Of a stretch of DNA of 64,000 bases, positions 8,573 through 20,061 are shown piece after piece. Each line of letters begins with the position of its first letter. Position 1 is the first letter of the stretch. The notes below the pieces were generated by a model. It made no database searches. It saw only the letters and a list, made by a program, of their open reading frames with translations, and was not told the origin of the DNA. Origin of the DNA: Orbaceae bacterium ESL0727 (GTDB lineage: Bacteria; Pseudomonadota; Gammaproteobacteria; Enterobacterales; Orbaceae); contig JAQTHY010000001.1 of assembly GCA_029433345.1 (NCBI GenBank), positions 1,302,001-1,366,000 of the forward strand, in the 5' to 3' direction. The position numbers and the translations under genes were made by a program.

Positions 8573-9916
8573 ATGATCAGTCGTGTCTCAAAATTTATGA
8601 CAGTCATTGTCAGCAAATATCTTCCCGATCCGTTAATTTTTGCGCTCCTTCTAACACTGATTGTCTTTTTCTGTGGCTGGGGATTGACCGATAATACGCC
8701 TATTACGTTAGTCCAGATGTGGGGTGACGGATTTTGGAATTTGCTCGGTTTTAGCATGCAGATGGCGATGATTGTGGTGACGGGTAACGCATTAGCAAGC
8801 TCACCACTTATCAAACGTTTTTTAAGCACCACCGCCGCCATTGCTAAAACACCCACGCAAAGTGTCATGCTCGTTACCTTTATGGGTGGCATTGCCTGCG
8901 CGATTAACTGGGGATTTGGTCTGGTTGTCGGCGCGATGTTCGCTAAAGAAGTGGCACGTAAGGTTAAAGGCACTGATTATGCGCTCTTAATTGCCTGTGC
9001 ATATATCGGTTTTATGACCTGGGGTGGCGGATTCTCAGGCTCGATGCCATTACTGGCGGCAACGCCAAATAATCCAGTCGCGCACTTAATGGTCACTGAC
9101 AGCAATCCACAAGGCATCATTCCTATTTCAGATACACTCCTTTCAGGCTATAACTTATTTATCATCGGTATGCTCATCATTACTTTACCATTTATTACCC
9201 GCATGATGATATCAAAAAATGGTGAAGTAAAAACGGTTGATCCAGCTTTATTGCAGCCTGATCCTGTCTTTAGCCGTAAATTAAAACCTAATGCCACATT
9301 AGCGGAAAAAATGGAAGAAAGCCGCCTGTTAACGGCTATCATTGCCGTGCTCGGTTATGGCTATCTGATTCTCTATTTCCAGAAAAATGGTTTTAATTTA
9401 ACCATTAATACGGTCAATTTCATCTTTTTAATTACCGGTATCGTACTGCATGGCACACCGATGGCGTATATGCGCGCAGTCAGTAATGCGATGAAAAGTA
9501 CGAGCGGCATTATGATTCAATTCCCTTTTTATGCCGGTATCCAATTAATGATGGAACATTCGGGATTAGGCGGACTTATCACCGAATTCTTTATCAATAT
9601 TGCCAACAAAGATACTTTCCCAATTCTGACCTTCCTAAGTTCGGGATTGATTAACTTTGCTGTGCCATCAGGGGGCGGACACTGGGTAATTCAAGGACCA
9701 TTTGTGATTCCTGCCGCACAAGCCTTAGGCGCCGATTTAGGTAAATCGACGATGGCTATTGCGTACGGCGAACAGTGGATGAATATGGCACAACCGTTCT
9801 GGGCACTCCCCGCACTGGGTATAGCTGGGCTCGGTGTACGGGACATTATGGGCTATTGCATTACTGCGCTAATTTTTACGTTACCGATTTTCGTTATCGG
9901 ATTATGTCTGTTTTAG
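8573..9916 (+). CDS. atoE: Short-chain fatty acid transporter AtoE
   Basis: 447 residues with about 11-12 membrane segments. It matches the AtoE/short-chain fatty acid permease family: YLPDPLIFALLLT near the N-terminus, CAINWGFGLVVGA, and the C-terminal FAVPSGGGHWVIQGPFVIPAA motif. It probably imports acetoacetate or butyrate-like acids across the inner membrane for AtoDA. Its presence means the unit has two importers (CitMHS and AtoE), hence at least two classes of substrate. Start follows AGGA, four bases after atoA. Confidence 0.92.
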   Translation: MISRVSKFMTVIVSKYLPDPLIFALLLTLIVFFCGWGLTDNTPITLVQMWGDGFWNLLGFSMQMAMIVVTGNALASSPLIKRFLSTTAAIAKTPTQSVMLVTFMGGIACAINWGFGLVVGAMFAKEVARKVKGTDYALLIACAYIGFMTWGGGFSGSMPLLAATPNNPVAHLMVTDSNPQGIIPISDTLLSGYNLFIIGMLIITLPFITRMMISKNGEVKTVDPALLQPDPVFSRKLKPNATLAEKMEESRLLTAIIAVLGYGYLILYFQKNGFNLTINTVNFIFLITGIVLHGTPMAYMRAVSNAMKSTSGIMIQFPFYAGIQLMMEHSGLGGLITEFFINIANKDTFPILTFLSSGLINFAVPSGGGHWVIQGPFVIPAAQALGADLGKSTMAIAYGEQWMNMAQPFWALPALGIAGLGVRDIMGYCITALIFTLPIFVIGLCLF

Positions 9917-9955
9917 TCCAATAAGTTTTCATCATAAAAAAAGAGGGTACAGAAT

Positions 9956-11149
9956 ATGGAAAATGTTGTTATTGTCAGTGCGACACGCACTGCGCTCGGT
10001 TCGTTTAACGGTGCGCTTGCTCCGGTTGAAGCTGTCGAATTAGGGCAAATCGTGATTCGGGAAGCATTAAAACGAGCCGGTCTAAGTGAACAGCTCGAAA
10101 AAGAGTCACTGATTGATGAAGTGATTATGGGTAATGTGCTGCAAGCTGGCTTGGGGCAAAATCCAGCACGGCAAGCACTTCTTGCCGCAGGCATCAGCGA
10201 CACTGTACCTGCTTACACCGTGAATAAAGTGTGTGGTTCAGGACTCAAATCAGTTGCACTCGCCGCGCAAGCGATTTTAGCTGGTGATGCCGATACCATT
10301 GTGGCTGGTGGCATGGAGAACATGAGCCGAGCACCTTATATTCTCGATAAAGCACGTTGGGGATATCGCATGGGTAATCAGCAAGTGATTGACAGTTTAG
10401 TTAATGACGGACTTTTTTGCGCAACCAATCACTATCATATGGGCTTAACCGCAGAAAATATTGCCGAAAAATATGGTATCACTCGTGAAGAGCAAGATGA
10501 ACTGGCATTACGTTCACAAAAATTGGCCTCACAAGCAATTGCAACCGGCGCGTTTGCTAAAGAGATCGTCCCTGTTACCATTAAAACACGTAAAGGCGAT
10601 ATCGTTTTTGCTAAAGACGAATATGTCAAACACGAAACAGATGCGGCAACGCTTGCTAAACTCAAACCTGCCTTTAAAAAAGAGGGCACAGTTACCGCGG
10701 GTAATGCATCAGGTATTAATGATGGTGCCGCTGCTGTCGTTGTCATGCGTGAATCAAAAGCAAAAGCGTTAGGACTCAAACCGCTGGCGCGTATTCGTAG
10801 TTACGCCAGTGCGGGTGTCGATCCTGCTTTGATGGGACTGGGTCCGGTACCGGCTACCAAAAAAGCATTGGCTAAAGCAGGATTACAATTGGCTGATATC
10901 GATCTTATCGAAGCAAACGAAGCGTTTGCGGCACAATTTTTAGGTGTCGGTCGAGAACTGGCTTTTGATATGGGCAAAACTAATGTTCACGGTGGTGCGA
11001 TTGCCTTAGGTCACCCAATTGGTGCGAGCGGTGCGCGTATTTTAGTCTCATTGTTATATGGTATGCAAAACAGAGATTGTAATTTAGGCTTGGCAACGCT
11101 CTGTATTGGTGGTGGTCAAGGTATTGCGATGATTGTTGAACGCGTCTAA
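9956..11149 (+). CDS. atoB: Acetyl-CoA C-acetyltransferase (thiolase)
   Basis: 397 residues, the usual biosynthetic/degradative thiolase II length. Catalytic Cys lies in [10 protein letters not shown] (about residue 88), the His in [11 protein letters not shown] and [17 protein letters not shown], and the second Cys in TLCIGGGQG. It cleaves acetoacetyl-CoA with CoA to two acetyl-CoA, completing the AtoDA pathway. Last gene of the unit; a strong terminator follows 45 bases downstream. Order atoD-A-E-B is the same as E. coli, but the AtoSC two-component pair is absent and the LysR gene is the only local regulator. Confidence 0.95.
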   Translation: MENVVIVSATRTALGSFNGALAPVEAVELGQIVIREALKRAGLSEQLEKESLIDEVIMGNVLQAGLGQNPARQALLAAGISDTVPAYTVNKVCGSGLKSVALAAQAILAGDADTIVAGGMENMSRAPYILDKARWGYRMGNQQVIDSLVNDGLFCATNHYHMGLTAENIAEKYGITREEQDELALRSQKLASQAIATGAFAKEIVPVTIKTRKGDIVFAKDEYVKHETDAATLAKLKPAFKKEGTVTAGNASGINDGAAAVVVMRESKAKALGLKPLARIRSYASAGVDPALMGLGPVPATKKALAKAGLQLADIDLIEANEAFAAQFLGVGRELAFDMGKTNVHGGAIALGHPIGASGARILVSLLYGMQNRDCNLGLATLCIGGGQGIAMIVERV

Positions 11150-11193
11150 TTAATCAATTTAATCAACGTGTTAATCATCCACGTTTTAGTAGT

Positions 11194-11223
11194 AAACCAT
11201 CGGCAATTGTCGATGGTTTTTTT
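11194..11223 (+). terminator. Rho-independent terminator after atoB
   Basis: AAACCATCG (11194-11202) pairs perfectly with CGATGGTTT (11211-11219) around an 8-base loop, ending in a run of seven Ts (11217-11223). It closes the CitMHS-ato unit. Confidence 0.85.
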
Positions 11224-11301
11224 ATGGTTTAGCTGCATGGGTTAGCTGCGATTATGGTTTAGTGACTCTTATTATTTAGTGGCTATTTGCGAATAATCTT
11301 T

Positions 11302-12017
11302 TTACTGATTTTGTGCTAACGCATTGTTAGCTGCTTGCTTTTCAGACAATTTCCACTCACAAATCCCATAAATAGCATTAAAGAGATAGATAAGATATTG
11401 TGTGGCAATAACAGGATTATCCGTATAGATATTCAGGCCAATCACCAAGATATTTAAGAGCACCCACAGATACCAGTTAAAGCTGAAACGCATCATCAGC
11501 AATAATTGGGCAACCACACCCAAGCCAAAAATAAAGCAGTTGATGAACAGTTGATAAATCGTATTATCTACACCCAATGCACCAGTCAGATAAATATTAA
11601 TAAAAACGGCACAGATCAGAAAGATCAACGTATAAAGAAACGAGATTTCGCTAAGAGAGCGACTTTTGACGTTGTTGTGACTATCTTGATGGCGATGCCA
11701 AGTGATCAGTCCATAAATATGTGAACCAAAATAGTAAAATGACGGTAAGCTTGCCCCAACATTGCCACCTAAAAAGTTACCCATTGATTCACCAATGGCG
11801 GCCAGCATTCCCAATACATTGCCACTATTTTTACGTTTAGCAAGTAAAATAACACAAAGTAATCCGCATATGGCACCAAAATAGGAGATAGCGTAGCGGA
11901 GATTCAGTGAAGTAAACGGATCGGTATATAAAAAAGCCAACGTGACAAAGAGTAAACAAAAATAAGGATACAATTTGTTACGTCCAATTAATAGAACGAT
12001 TTTGTGCAAGTTAGTCA

Positions 12018-12018
<1 letters not shown>
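11302..12018 (-). CDS. pnuC: Nicotinamide riboside transporter PnuC
   Basis: 238 residues, about seven membrane segments. The GNVLGMLAAIGESMGNFLGGNVGASLPSF region and the C-terminal YLIYLFNAIYGICEWKL are typical of PnuC, which admits nicotinamide riboside by facilitated diffusion. Its start overlaps the nadR stop in TAATG, so it is translated from the nadR message. NadR phosphorylates the incoming riboside, which traps it. This is the NAD salvage pair known from Haemophilus and enterics. Confidence 0.9.
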
Positions 12019-13561
<1,543 letters not shown>

Positions 13562-15199
13562 ATGAAAATCAAAAAAATCGCACTATTTATGTTATTGATT
13601 GCTGGGAATGCCGCGGCAAGTGGGCAAGTAACCAATCTAACCTTAAATAAAGTGACTCTTTTTTTACAAGGTGCAGAATTACAAAGCCAGGCGATGGTTG
13701 CGGTCGAGAAGGGGCAAAATAAGGTGTTATTGACAGGGCTTGCCAATGAGATCAGCAATAGCAATGACATTAAGGTCGCTTTTGCGGATATACCTGATGC
13801 GAAAATTTCATTACAATCCATTGATATGGAATCTTTACCGGAAGATAGCCAAAATAATAGCAAATTAAAAACATTACAGGATAAATTAAAGCAGCTAGAA
13901 GCAGAATATCAAGCGACCGAAATTCAATTTGCTGCCGTGTCTGAAATTATTACTTTATTGCAGAATAATCGTATTGATAGCTTAGTGAAAAGTAGCCCTA
14001 ATCTGTTAATGGATATGAAAAATACCTTGGAATTTGTGAAAACAAACTTAACCGCATCTTTAACCGAACAGGCCGCGTTACAAACTAAGCTACAAGATCT
14101 AAATCAACAAGTGGAAGCGTGCCGTGCACAAGTGGATCATGAGTCAGCTATGGCTAAACCGTCAACCCATGCGGTGGTTTTGGGCATTGATTCTGATAAA
14201 GCGGTGACATTGCCGATTTCTATCTCATATGTGATCCAAAATGCGGCTTGGCGGCCAACTTATGAGATTCATGTGGCGGATATTAATTCACCTTTACAAT
14301 TAATCTATAAAGCGGGGATTTACCAAGATAGTGGGTTAGATTGGGATAATCTGGATTTGACATTGTCAACCGCTAATCCAAGTGTCGGTATTACGCCGCC
14401 AACACTGTTACCATGGCGAATTGATCTGCATGCTAAAAATAGTAATCCACGCCTTATGGATAAACGCGCGCCAGCCGTGGAGCCTACCGCGGAAGATGAT
14501 GAATCAACCACGACCCATTTAGCACAACCAACGGCAGACTATTTAGCGAATAATTTTGTCGAGAATGTTGATAATCCAACGGGCATCGATTTACAATTCA
14601 CCCTTAAGTTGCCGCATACCATCAAAAATGATAGTGATAACGATATGTTGATATTACAAAAGAAAGCGCTGAAAGCAGACTACCGTTATGTTGCGATACC
14701 TAAATTGGATCAAGCGGTCTTTCTTCAAGCACAACTGTCTGATTGGAATAAACTCAACTTATTGCGGGGTGATGCAACCATCTTTTATGCTAACAATTAT
14801 GTTGGTGTCACCACCATCGATCCAAGTAAAATCACCGATAAGTTAGATATTGCGTTGGGTCGAGACAAAGGTATTGTGATTGCCCGTAATCGCGATCTAA
14901 ATGAAACATCGGCACCATCGCTGTTAGGCAGCAAAATCTCGCAAAAATATTCCTACAGTATCGATGTGAAGAATAATAAAACGTTACCGATTACGGTAGT
15001 GGTTTATGACGAATTGCCGGTTATACAAAATCAGGTTGTGGTTATGGATGATACCAAATATGACGGAGCAAGTTACGATAAAGAGAGCGGTTTACTCGAA
15101 TGGGCATTGCCATTACAAGCTGAAGAAGCTAAAAATGTCCACTTTAGCTTTAAGCTCACTTATCCAAAAGATAAAGCGTCATTAATTACCGGATTATAA
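13562..15199 (+). CDS. DUF4139 / mucoidy inhibitor MuiA-like exported protein
   Basis: 545 residues. A signal peptide is clear (KKIALFMLLIAGNAAASG, cleavage near 20). A short beta domain (DUF4140-like) follows, then a coiled coil at about 95-200 and a large beta-rich DUF4139 domain from about 205 to the end, with the ISYVIQNAAWRPTYEIHV and LDWDNLDLTLSTANP motifs. The family is widespread, exported and of unknown function; MuiA was linked to mucoidy. AAGGA lies about 12 bases before the ATG. Single gene, with no obvious functional partner nearby. I am sure of the family, not of any role. Confidence 0.82.
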   Translation: MKIKKIALFMLLIAGNAAASGQVTNLTLNKVTLFLQGAELQSQAMVAVEKGQNKVLLTGLANEISNSNDIKVAFADIPDAKISLQSIDMESLPEDSQNNSKLKTLQDKLKQLEAEYQATEIQFAAVSEIITLLQNNRIDSLVKSSPNLLMDMKNTLEFVKTNLTASLTEQAALQTKLQDLNQQVEACRAQVDHESAMAKPSTHAVVLGIDSDKAVTLPISISYVIQNAAWRPTYEIHVADINSPLQLIYKAGIYQDSGLDWDNLDLTLSTANPSVGITPPTLLPWRIDLHAKNSNPRLMDKRAPAVEPTAEDDESTTTHLAQPTADYLANNFVENVDNPTGIDLQFTLKLPHTIKNDSDNDMLILQKKALKADYRYVAIPKLDQAVFLQAQLSDWNKLNLLRGDATIFYANNYVGVTTIDPSKITDKLDIALGRDKGIVIARNRDLNETSAPSLLGSKISQKYSYSIDVKNNKTLPITVVVYDELPVIQNQVVVMDDTKYDGASYDKESGLLEWALPLQAEEAKNVHFSFKLTYPKDKASLITGL

Positions 15200-15226
15200 T
15201 CCATGAGATGGCGATTAACGCAATGA

Positions 15227-15255
15227 GCTTGCAGTGAGTGTTGCTTCACTGAAGC
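15227..15255 (+). terminator. Hairpin after the DUF4139 gene
   Basis: GCTT-G-CAGTGA pairs with TCACTG-AAGC around an 8-base loop (one bulged G), 28 bases past the stop. No T-run follows, so it may be a 3' end stabiliser instead of an intrinsic terminator. Confidence 0.4.
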
Positions 15256-15351
15256 ATGGTTAATCGTCATTCATCAAATGGTGATAAATAAAACAGTCAT
15301 AAATAGGATGGCGAAACTATATGATATTAATAGAGAAGGATGATTGGTTGC

Positions 15352-17373
15352 ATGCTAAATGAATGGCTGAGTCGATTTACATCACAAAGTGATGACCCCA
15401 TTGTCAGCCAAAAGTTAGGGACTATTAGCTTATTAGATATCCATTTAGTGCTGTTTTTAACCACTAAAGCTTCCATGACCGACGAAACGGTGATGCGGCG
15501 TTTGGCCTTTTTGATTTTACTCTTGAGCAAGCAGGTACGGGCAGGGCATGTCTGCCTTGATTTGGCGCATTTAACGCAATATGAGCATGAACCACAGCTT
15601 TGGCAAGCGTTGGGCAAACCGTCAGGCGATGATTGGCAAACGGTACTCCAGCAAGCGCAGCAACGGCAACTGGTCAGTGATGGTACGGTGCTTACTCCGT
15701 TAGTCTGGCTAAAAGATAAACTCTATTTTCACCGCATGTGGTTTGACGAAAAAGAAGTCGCGGCCTATTTTAAACGCCATCATCAGGCTACTGATGCAGT
15801 TAATCATACTACTTCTACTACGCTTACTCCTCCTATGACTAATCGGCCTAATCATAGTGCGATATCAATAATTAAATCGATATTGGATAAGCTATTTGTA
15901 GATACAGCAGCAGAGACAACAGATAGAGAAAAGCAAGAAAACCAAACAACAGCGGTCATTGATTGGCAAAAAGTAGCTGTCGCGATGGCATTACTGGATA
16001 ACGTCACCATTATTTCGGGCGGCCCAGGAACCGGCAAGACCACCACCGTGGCGAAGATTATTGCCGGTATTTTGCTGATGCAGCCTTCAGTGCGGATTGT
16101 GGCTGCGGCGCCAACTGGGAAAGCGGCATCGCGATTGACAGAATCACTCACGCAAGCTATGGCAAAATTGGCGTTCACCAATATGGATATGCGTTATGAG
16201 GCGATCACGTTGCATCGGCTATTGGGTGCCAAAGCGGAGAGTCGCCATTTTACCTATAATAAACATAATCCACTCCATCTTGATCTCTTGATTATTGATG
16301 AAGCCTCGATGGTTGATCTAAATATGATGGCCAGAGTGATTGAGGCATTGCCCGATTCAGCGCGATTAATTTTGCTAGGTGATAAAGATCAACTCTCATC
16401 GGTTGAAGCGGGCGCGGTATTTGGTGATCTGTGTGGATTAGTGACACGAGGGTACAGTCACGCGCGCGCAACTGAATTGACCGAACTAACTGGCTATGCG
16501 ATTCCTTATCAACAAAACGCACTGCTGAATCAACCAAATAGGGCAAGCTTAGCCGATAGCCTCTGTTTATTGCAAAAAAGCTACCGTTTTAATGATGCGT
16601 CTGGGATTGGTCGTTTGGCGAATGCGATCAACGAGGGGAAAATCACGGCGGTAAGAGAGCTGTTGTCTGACTCGGCATTGACTGATATTCACTATCATAA
16701 TTTAGCCTTGCCCAACGAATATCCGGCATTATTGTCAGAAAGTGTCATTTATTATCGCGACTATTTAGCGAGTATCAAACAGTATGGTACGCAAAATATT
16801 GGTCAAATTCTGCAAAAATTTGCCCAATATCGACTGCTTTGTGCTGTGCGTGATGGTCTGTTTGGGGTTGCAGGACTAAATCAACAGATAGAATCGCACT
16901 TAGCACAACAAGGTTTGATTGATCTACACAGTAACGACAGTTGGTATATTGGCAGACCGATTATGATTTTACGAAATAGTGTGACACTTGGGCTTTATAA
17001 TGGTGATATCGGTATTACGCTGCTTTCTGAATCTGATCAGGATGTTGCGTCCACTTTCGGCAAGCAAAAAAATCCAAAACTACGTGTCTATTTTCCTTTT
17101 TCGGATGGTTCGATTAAAGGTTTTTCGCCCTATCGGTTACCCGCCCATGAAACGGCATACGCGATGACCGTGCATAAATCCCAAGGTTCGGAGTTTGATC
17201 ATATCAGTCTCATTTTACCCACTGATTATGTACCTATCCTGAATCGATCACTACTCTATACGGCAATTACGCGCGCTAAAAAAACCGCGGCGATCTATGC
17301 TACCGAAGCCATTTTAGCGCAAACGGTTAAAACAGAAACAGAACGGCAAAGTGGGCTGGTTGATTTATTATAA
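15352..17373 (+). CDS. recD: Exodeoxyribonuclease V subunit RecD
   Basis: 673 residues. RecD is the 5'-3' helicase of RecBCD, used in break repair and degradation of foreign linear DNA. Walker A GGPGTGKTTT is at about 223-232, Walker B LLIIDEASMVD near 312, GDKDQLSSVEAGAVFGDL near 342, and MTVHKSQGSEFDH and LLYTAITRAKK close the SF1B core. It is about 65 residues longer than E. coli RecD, mostly from a Thr/Asn-rich linker near 145-205. Start at 15352 has AAGGA 12 bases upstream; an ATG at 15340 is too close to it. recB and recC are not in the window. Confidence 0.93.
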   Translation: MLNEWLSRFTSQSDDPIVSQKLGTISLLDIHLVLFLTTKASMTDETVMRRLAFLILLLSKQVRAGHVCLDLAHLTQYEHEPQLWQALGKPSGDDWQTVLQQAQQRQLVSDGTVLTPLVWLKDKLYFHRMWFDEKEVAAYFKRHHQATDAVNHTTSTTLTPPMTNRPNHSAISIIKSILDKLFVDTAAETTDREKQENQTTAVIDWQKVAVAMALLDNVTIISGGPGTGKTTTVAKIIAGILLMQPSVRIVAAAPTGKAASRLTESLTQAMAKLAFTNMDMRYEAITLHRLLGAKAESRHFTYNKHNPLHLDLLIIDEASMVDLNMMARVIEALPDSARLILLGDKDQLSSVEAGAVFGDLCGLVTRGYSHARATELTELTGYAIPYQQNALLNQPNRASLADSLCLLQKSYRFNDASGIGRLANAINEGKITAVRELLSDSALTDIHYHNLALPNEYPALLSESVIYYRDYLASIKQYGTQNIGQILQKFAQYRLLCAVRDGLFGVAGLNQQIESHLAQQGLIDLHSNDSWYIGRPIMILRNSVTLGLYNGDIGITLLSESDQDVASTFGKQKNPKLRVYFPFSDGSIKGFSPYRLPAHETAYAMTVHKSQGSEFDHISLILPTDYVPILNRSLLYTAITRAKKTAAIYATEAILAQTVKTETERQSGLVDLL

Positions 17374-17822
17374 GTAAACTGACGGCAAGCCATTGCGCCC
17401 TCGGTTCGGCTAACCCGTCAAGGGTGTAGCCGTTATGAGCCAGTGCGCGCACTTTGTTCGTCATATCAGTTTTCTATATTGAATTTGCCATATCGGTTTT
17501 CTATATCGGACTCTCCATATTAGATTCGCGTTATTAGCCCAATCGCGATAACAGTTAGGCTAATTGTCATATTAACGGTTAATCCATTCTATTCTTTATA
17601 TTTATTTCTATTTCTTTCTACTTATTTACAATTCTTTACAAAAAAGGTTCAGGGTTATTTTGACATGAATTCTATGATCACGTATAAATACGCACATACC
17701 GATCTTTTTACTTAGTTTTACCTCGGTTATCTTTGATGTAGATCAGAAATAATAGTAAATACCGAAAAATTTTATTATGTCGAGACATAGCAAAATTAAA
17801 AAAGAATAAGGGAAGCGCTAGA
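17374..17822. other. Spacer between recD and the broken surface-protein gene
   Basis: 449 bases without a gene. A stem CGGCTA-ACCC / GGGT-TAGCCG at 17407-17432 follows recD. Two copies of a 27-28 base unit (CATATCNGTTTTCTATAT) start near 17462 and 17490. A pyrimidine-rich low-complexity stretch spans about 17570-17640, and a consensus promoter lies at 17660-17688. Confidence 0.6.
17660..17688 (+). promoter_or_regulatory. Consensus sigma-70 promoter
   Basis: TTGACA (17660-17665), 17 bases, then TATAAA (17683-17688). This is the best promoter match I found in the window. The start would be near 17695, giving a 5' leader of about 128 bases before the ATG at 17823 of the broken surface-protein gene. 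Confidence 0.65.
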
Positions 17823-19416
17823 ATGAGTAAAACACAAAACACAAAAACAGAACTGTTAGCGTTATTTGCTGATGGTTTAGCCACACAATTTAGTGTTACG
17901 TCACGGCGTTTTTATTCACGATGATTTCATTCATGCTTACCGCTCTATCGTCTTGTCTTTGATCGGATTTATCGCCGACATAGTCTACATGCTCTACATA
18001 CTTTACTTAGTTTACATCACTCACATCGCCGACGTTTGTCAGCCGCAACAATAGTTATCACGTCATTAACGATGAGCTGCGCATTTAATGCCAATGCACT
18101 GTCGGCCACCACGGCGAATGCCATTCAAGGCACACCACCGTATCTTACTTTTGATGGTGGCGTCACCAAAGTGACCAATGTTGATGAGTTATTGGCGATT
18201 AAGCTTTCTGATGGCCGGCGTTATACGCCATCGATTAATCCATCGTCGGTAAGCAATCCGATTGTGCTGCCGGTGGCGGGACAAACGTTGGCTAATGTGC
18301 AGATGGCGATTCCGACTAATGTGGATAGCATTGCGCTAAATAGCTTAATTGGTGCGCCCAATAACTATTGGGGGGATGATAATGGTGATGGGCAAGGCAT
18401 TAATGGCATAACCGCCACCGGTACGATCAGCCTACAGTTATATGATTCCAATAATATTTTGCTGAGTCGCAATGCAGCATTAACTCAGTGTAATTCTGCT
18501 TATTATCGCGTGGTGCTGAGTAGTACAGCTGGGGCATTGGCCACCCAATATGGTTATCCCCGTACTAGCAATTTTACTGCGTCGAACGTCACTTATTATA
18601 TCAAACCGTACAGTGATGGCCCCTATGTCTGTTATGCTCAACCTAACTTAGATTTACAAGTTCAAAATGGCATTAGTCTAATTGATTTAGTTAACCAATG
18701 GCGTAAAGATAAAGGATTTATTGTGCAGAATATTAACAACTCTGCCACTAACTTCCCAACCACGGGCGTAAATAACGTCTTTTTTAATCTTACCTTAAAT
18801 GGTGCAGTTGTGAGCGATATCACTTACGAAGCAGAACCGGCCAATTCGGGACTACATTTAGCTATTACTGGGAGCGGTAATGTGGCAAAAGTGACCTTAA
18901 CTGGCCCAAAAAATGGAGCAACACCGGCTGAAGTGGCGACCGCTGTGCCGACCACCTTTACCTTATATGCCAATACTAATGGCAAAAGAACGAAACTCTA
19001 TAGTTTTAAGCTGAGCAAATGGTTTATCGCTACTCCCGATAAGGATAGGGTGAATCCTCCTAACGTAAATTATTGTAGCCGTTATGGCGCGGGTTATCGC
19101 TTTCCAACTGTTGATGAACTGACTAATGCTAATGGCACGTTCTGGACCGGCAGTTTAGGGAGTCAAGGAAAATATTACTACATAAGGCAAATTGGTGGTG
19201 GTCTGTTTGCCGAGTGGGGGGAATATGTCAACATACCTCAATAGTCGTGATTATTATCCCAATACTGATTTTCCCCGTGATTATAAGTATGTTGGCATGT
19301 GGACAAATAACCGTTTGAGTAATAATAATGTAATTAGAGTTGTTAATTTTCATGGTATGCTCATTAGTGGCGCCGACGGCGGTAATTATTTTTCATATCT
19401 CTGCGTTACTCCTTAA
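17823..19416 (+). pseudogene. Disrupted exported surface protein gene (in-frame TGA and G6 frameshift)
   Basis: The ATG at 17823 has an AAGGG ribosome site (17808 on) and a strong upstream promoter. After 33 codons comes TGA at 17922-17924. The same frame then stays open through an Arg/His-rich stretch, a signal-peptide-like segment (ATIVITSLTMSC, then AFNANA) and about 390 residues to a TAG at 19242. A G6 tract at 19216-19221 breaks the frame: with five Gs, EWG runs into NMSTYLNSRDYY and on to YLCVTP at 19416. The C-terminal module (CSRYGAGYRFPTVDEL, EWG, then a WT-rich part and LCV) resembles lectin-like endings of secreted proteins in bee-gut Orbaceae, from memory. An intact version would be about 530 residues. 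Confidence 0.75.
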
Positions 19417-19541
19417 TTGGGATACTATGTGGTGAATACTTACTTAGTAAATAACTTATTTAGTCAATAAGTGTTCAGTAAATAGTTCTTCAGTAAAATT
19501 TACTTAGCAAACATTTACACAGTAAACAATTACCAACAAAC

Positions 19542-19573
19542 AACAGTGGCTAACTAAACAGTTGGCCACTGTT
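19542..19573 (+). terminator. Long hairpin downstream of the broken gene
   Basis: AACAGTGGCTAACT pairs with AGTTGGCCACTGTT over 14 positions (one G-T) around an AAAC loop. No T-run follows; it may still end or protect transcripts of the broken gene. Confidence 0.45.
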
Positions 19574-19661
19574 GTTAACTATGTATGTTAACCATTATTT
19601 TTGCCTTTCACTTTTTAGTAAAGATTAACTTTTACCCCCAAACAGCAAATTATCTATTTTA

Positions 19662-19696
19662 ATGTTTCAGAACTATACGACGTTTATGTCAAAATT
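19662..19696 (+). repeat. Dispersed 35 bp repeat, copy B
   Basis: Reads ATGTTTCAGAAC, TATACG, ACGTTTATGTCAAAATT. It lies in opposite orientation to copy C about 330 bases downstream, so the two could be terminal inverted repeats of a 400 bp element. The octamer array starts four bases after it. Confidence 0.85.
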
Positions 19697-19700
19697 TTGA

Positions 19701-19809
19701 AAATAACCAAATAACCAAATAACCAAATAACCAAATAACCAAATAACCAAATAACCAAATAACCAAATAACCAAATAACCAAATAACCAAATAACCAAAT
19801 AACCAAATA
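19701..19809. repeat. Octanucleotide tandem array, 13 perfect AAATAACC units
   Basis: Thirteen exact copies of AAATAACC (19701-19804) plus five bases of a fourteenth. The perfect copies contrast with the degenerate repeats elsewhere and imply recent slippage or active length change. It lies about 285 bases past the broken gene and does not overlap any open frame. Confidence 0.95.
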
Positions 19810-20026
19810 GTTATGACAATGGTTGATTATGGAGGTGATGAAGCGTTTACATGATCGATCAACAAAAGAGTCGGCTATACAACAGTAAGTTCGATCTTTT
19901 ATAAAAAGGGATTTGCAGCCATAAGTAACTATTCGCCAGTAAATATTTATTCATAAATATTCATCTGTAACCATTCATTTATAAATATTCATCGTAAATA
20001 TTCATCCATAAACATTCACCTATAAT

Positions 20027-20061
20027 AATTTGACATAAACGTAGTATAGTTTCTGAAACAT
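20027..20061 (-). repeat. Dispersed 35 bp repeat, copy C
   Basis: On the minus strand it begins ATGTTTCAGAAAC and ends ACGTTTATGTCAAATT, with one extra A in the left part relative to the other copies. Inverted relative to copy B. I see no matching target-site duplication outside B and C. Confidence 0.85.

Noticed and set aside
17732-17747. CRP-like site TTTGA-N6-TCAGA
   Set aside because: Each half has one mismatch, and it lies downstream of the predicted start from the consensus promoter, so an activator role does not fit.
19701-19809. CRISPR-like array
   Set aside because: The units are contiguous octamers with no spacers; there are no cas genes.
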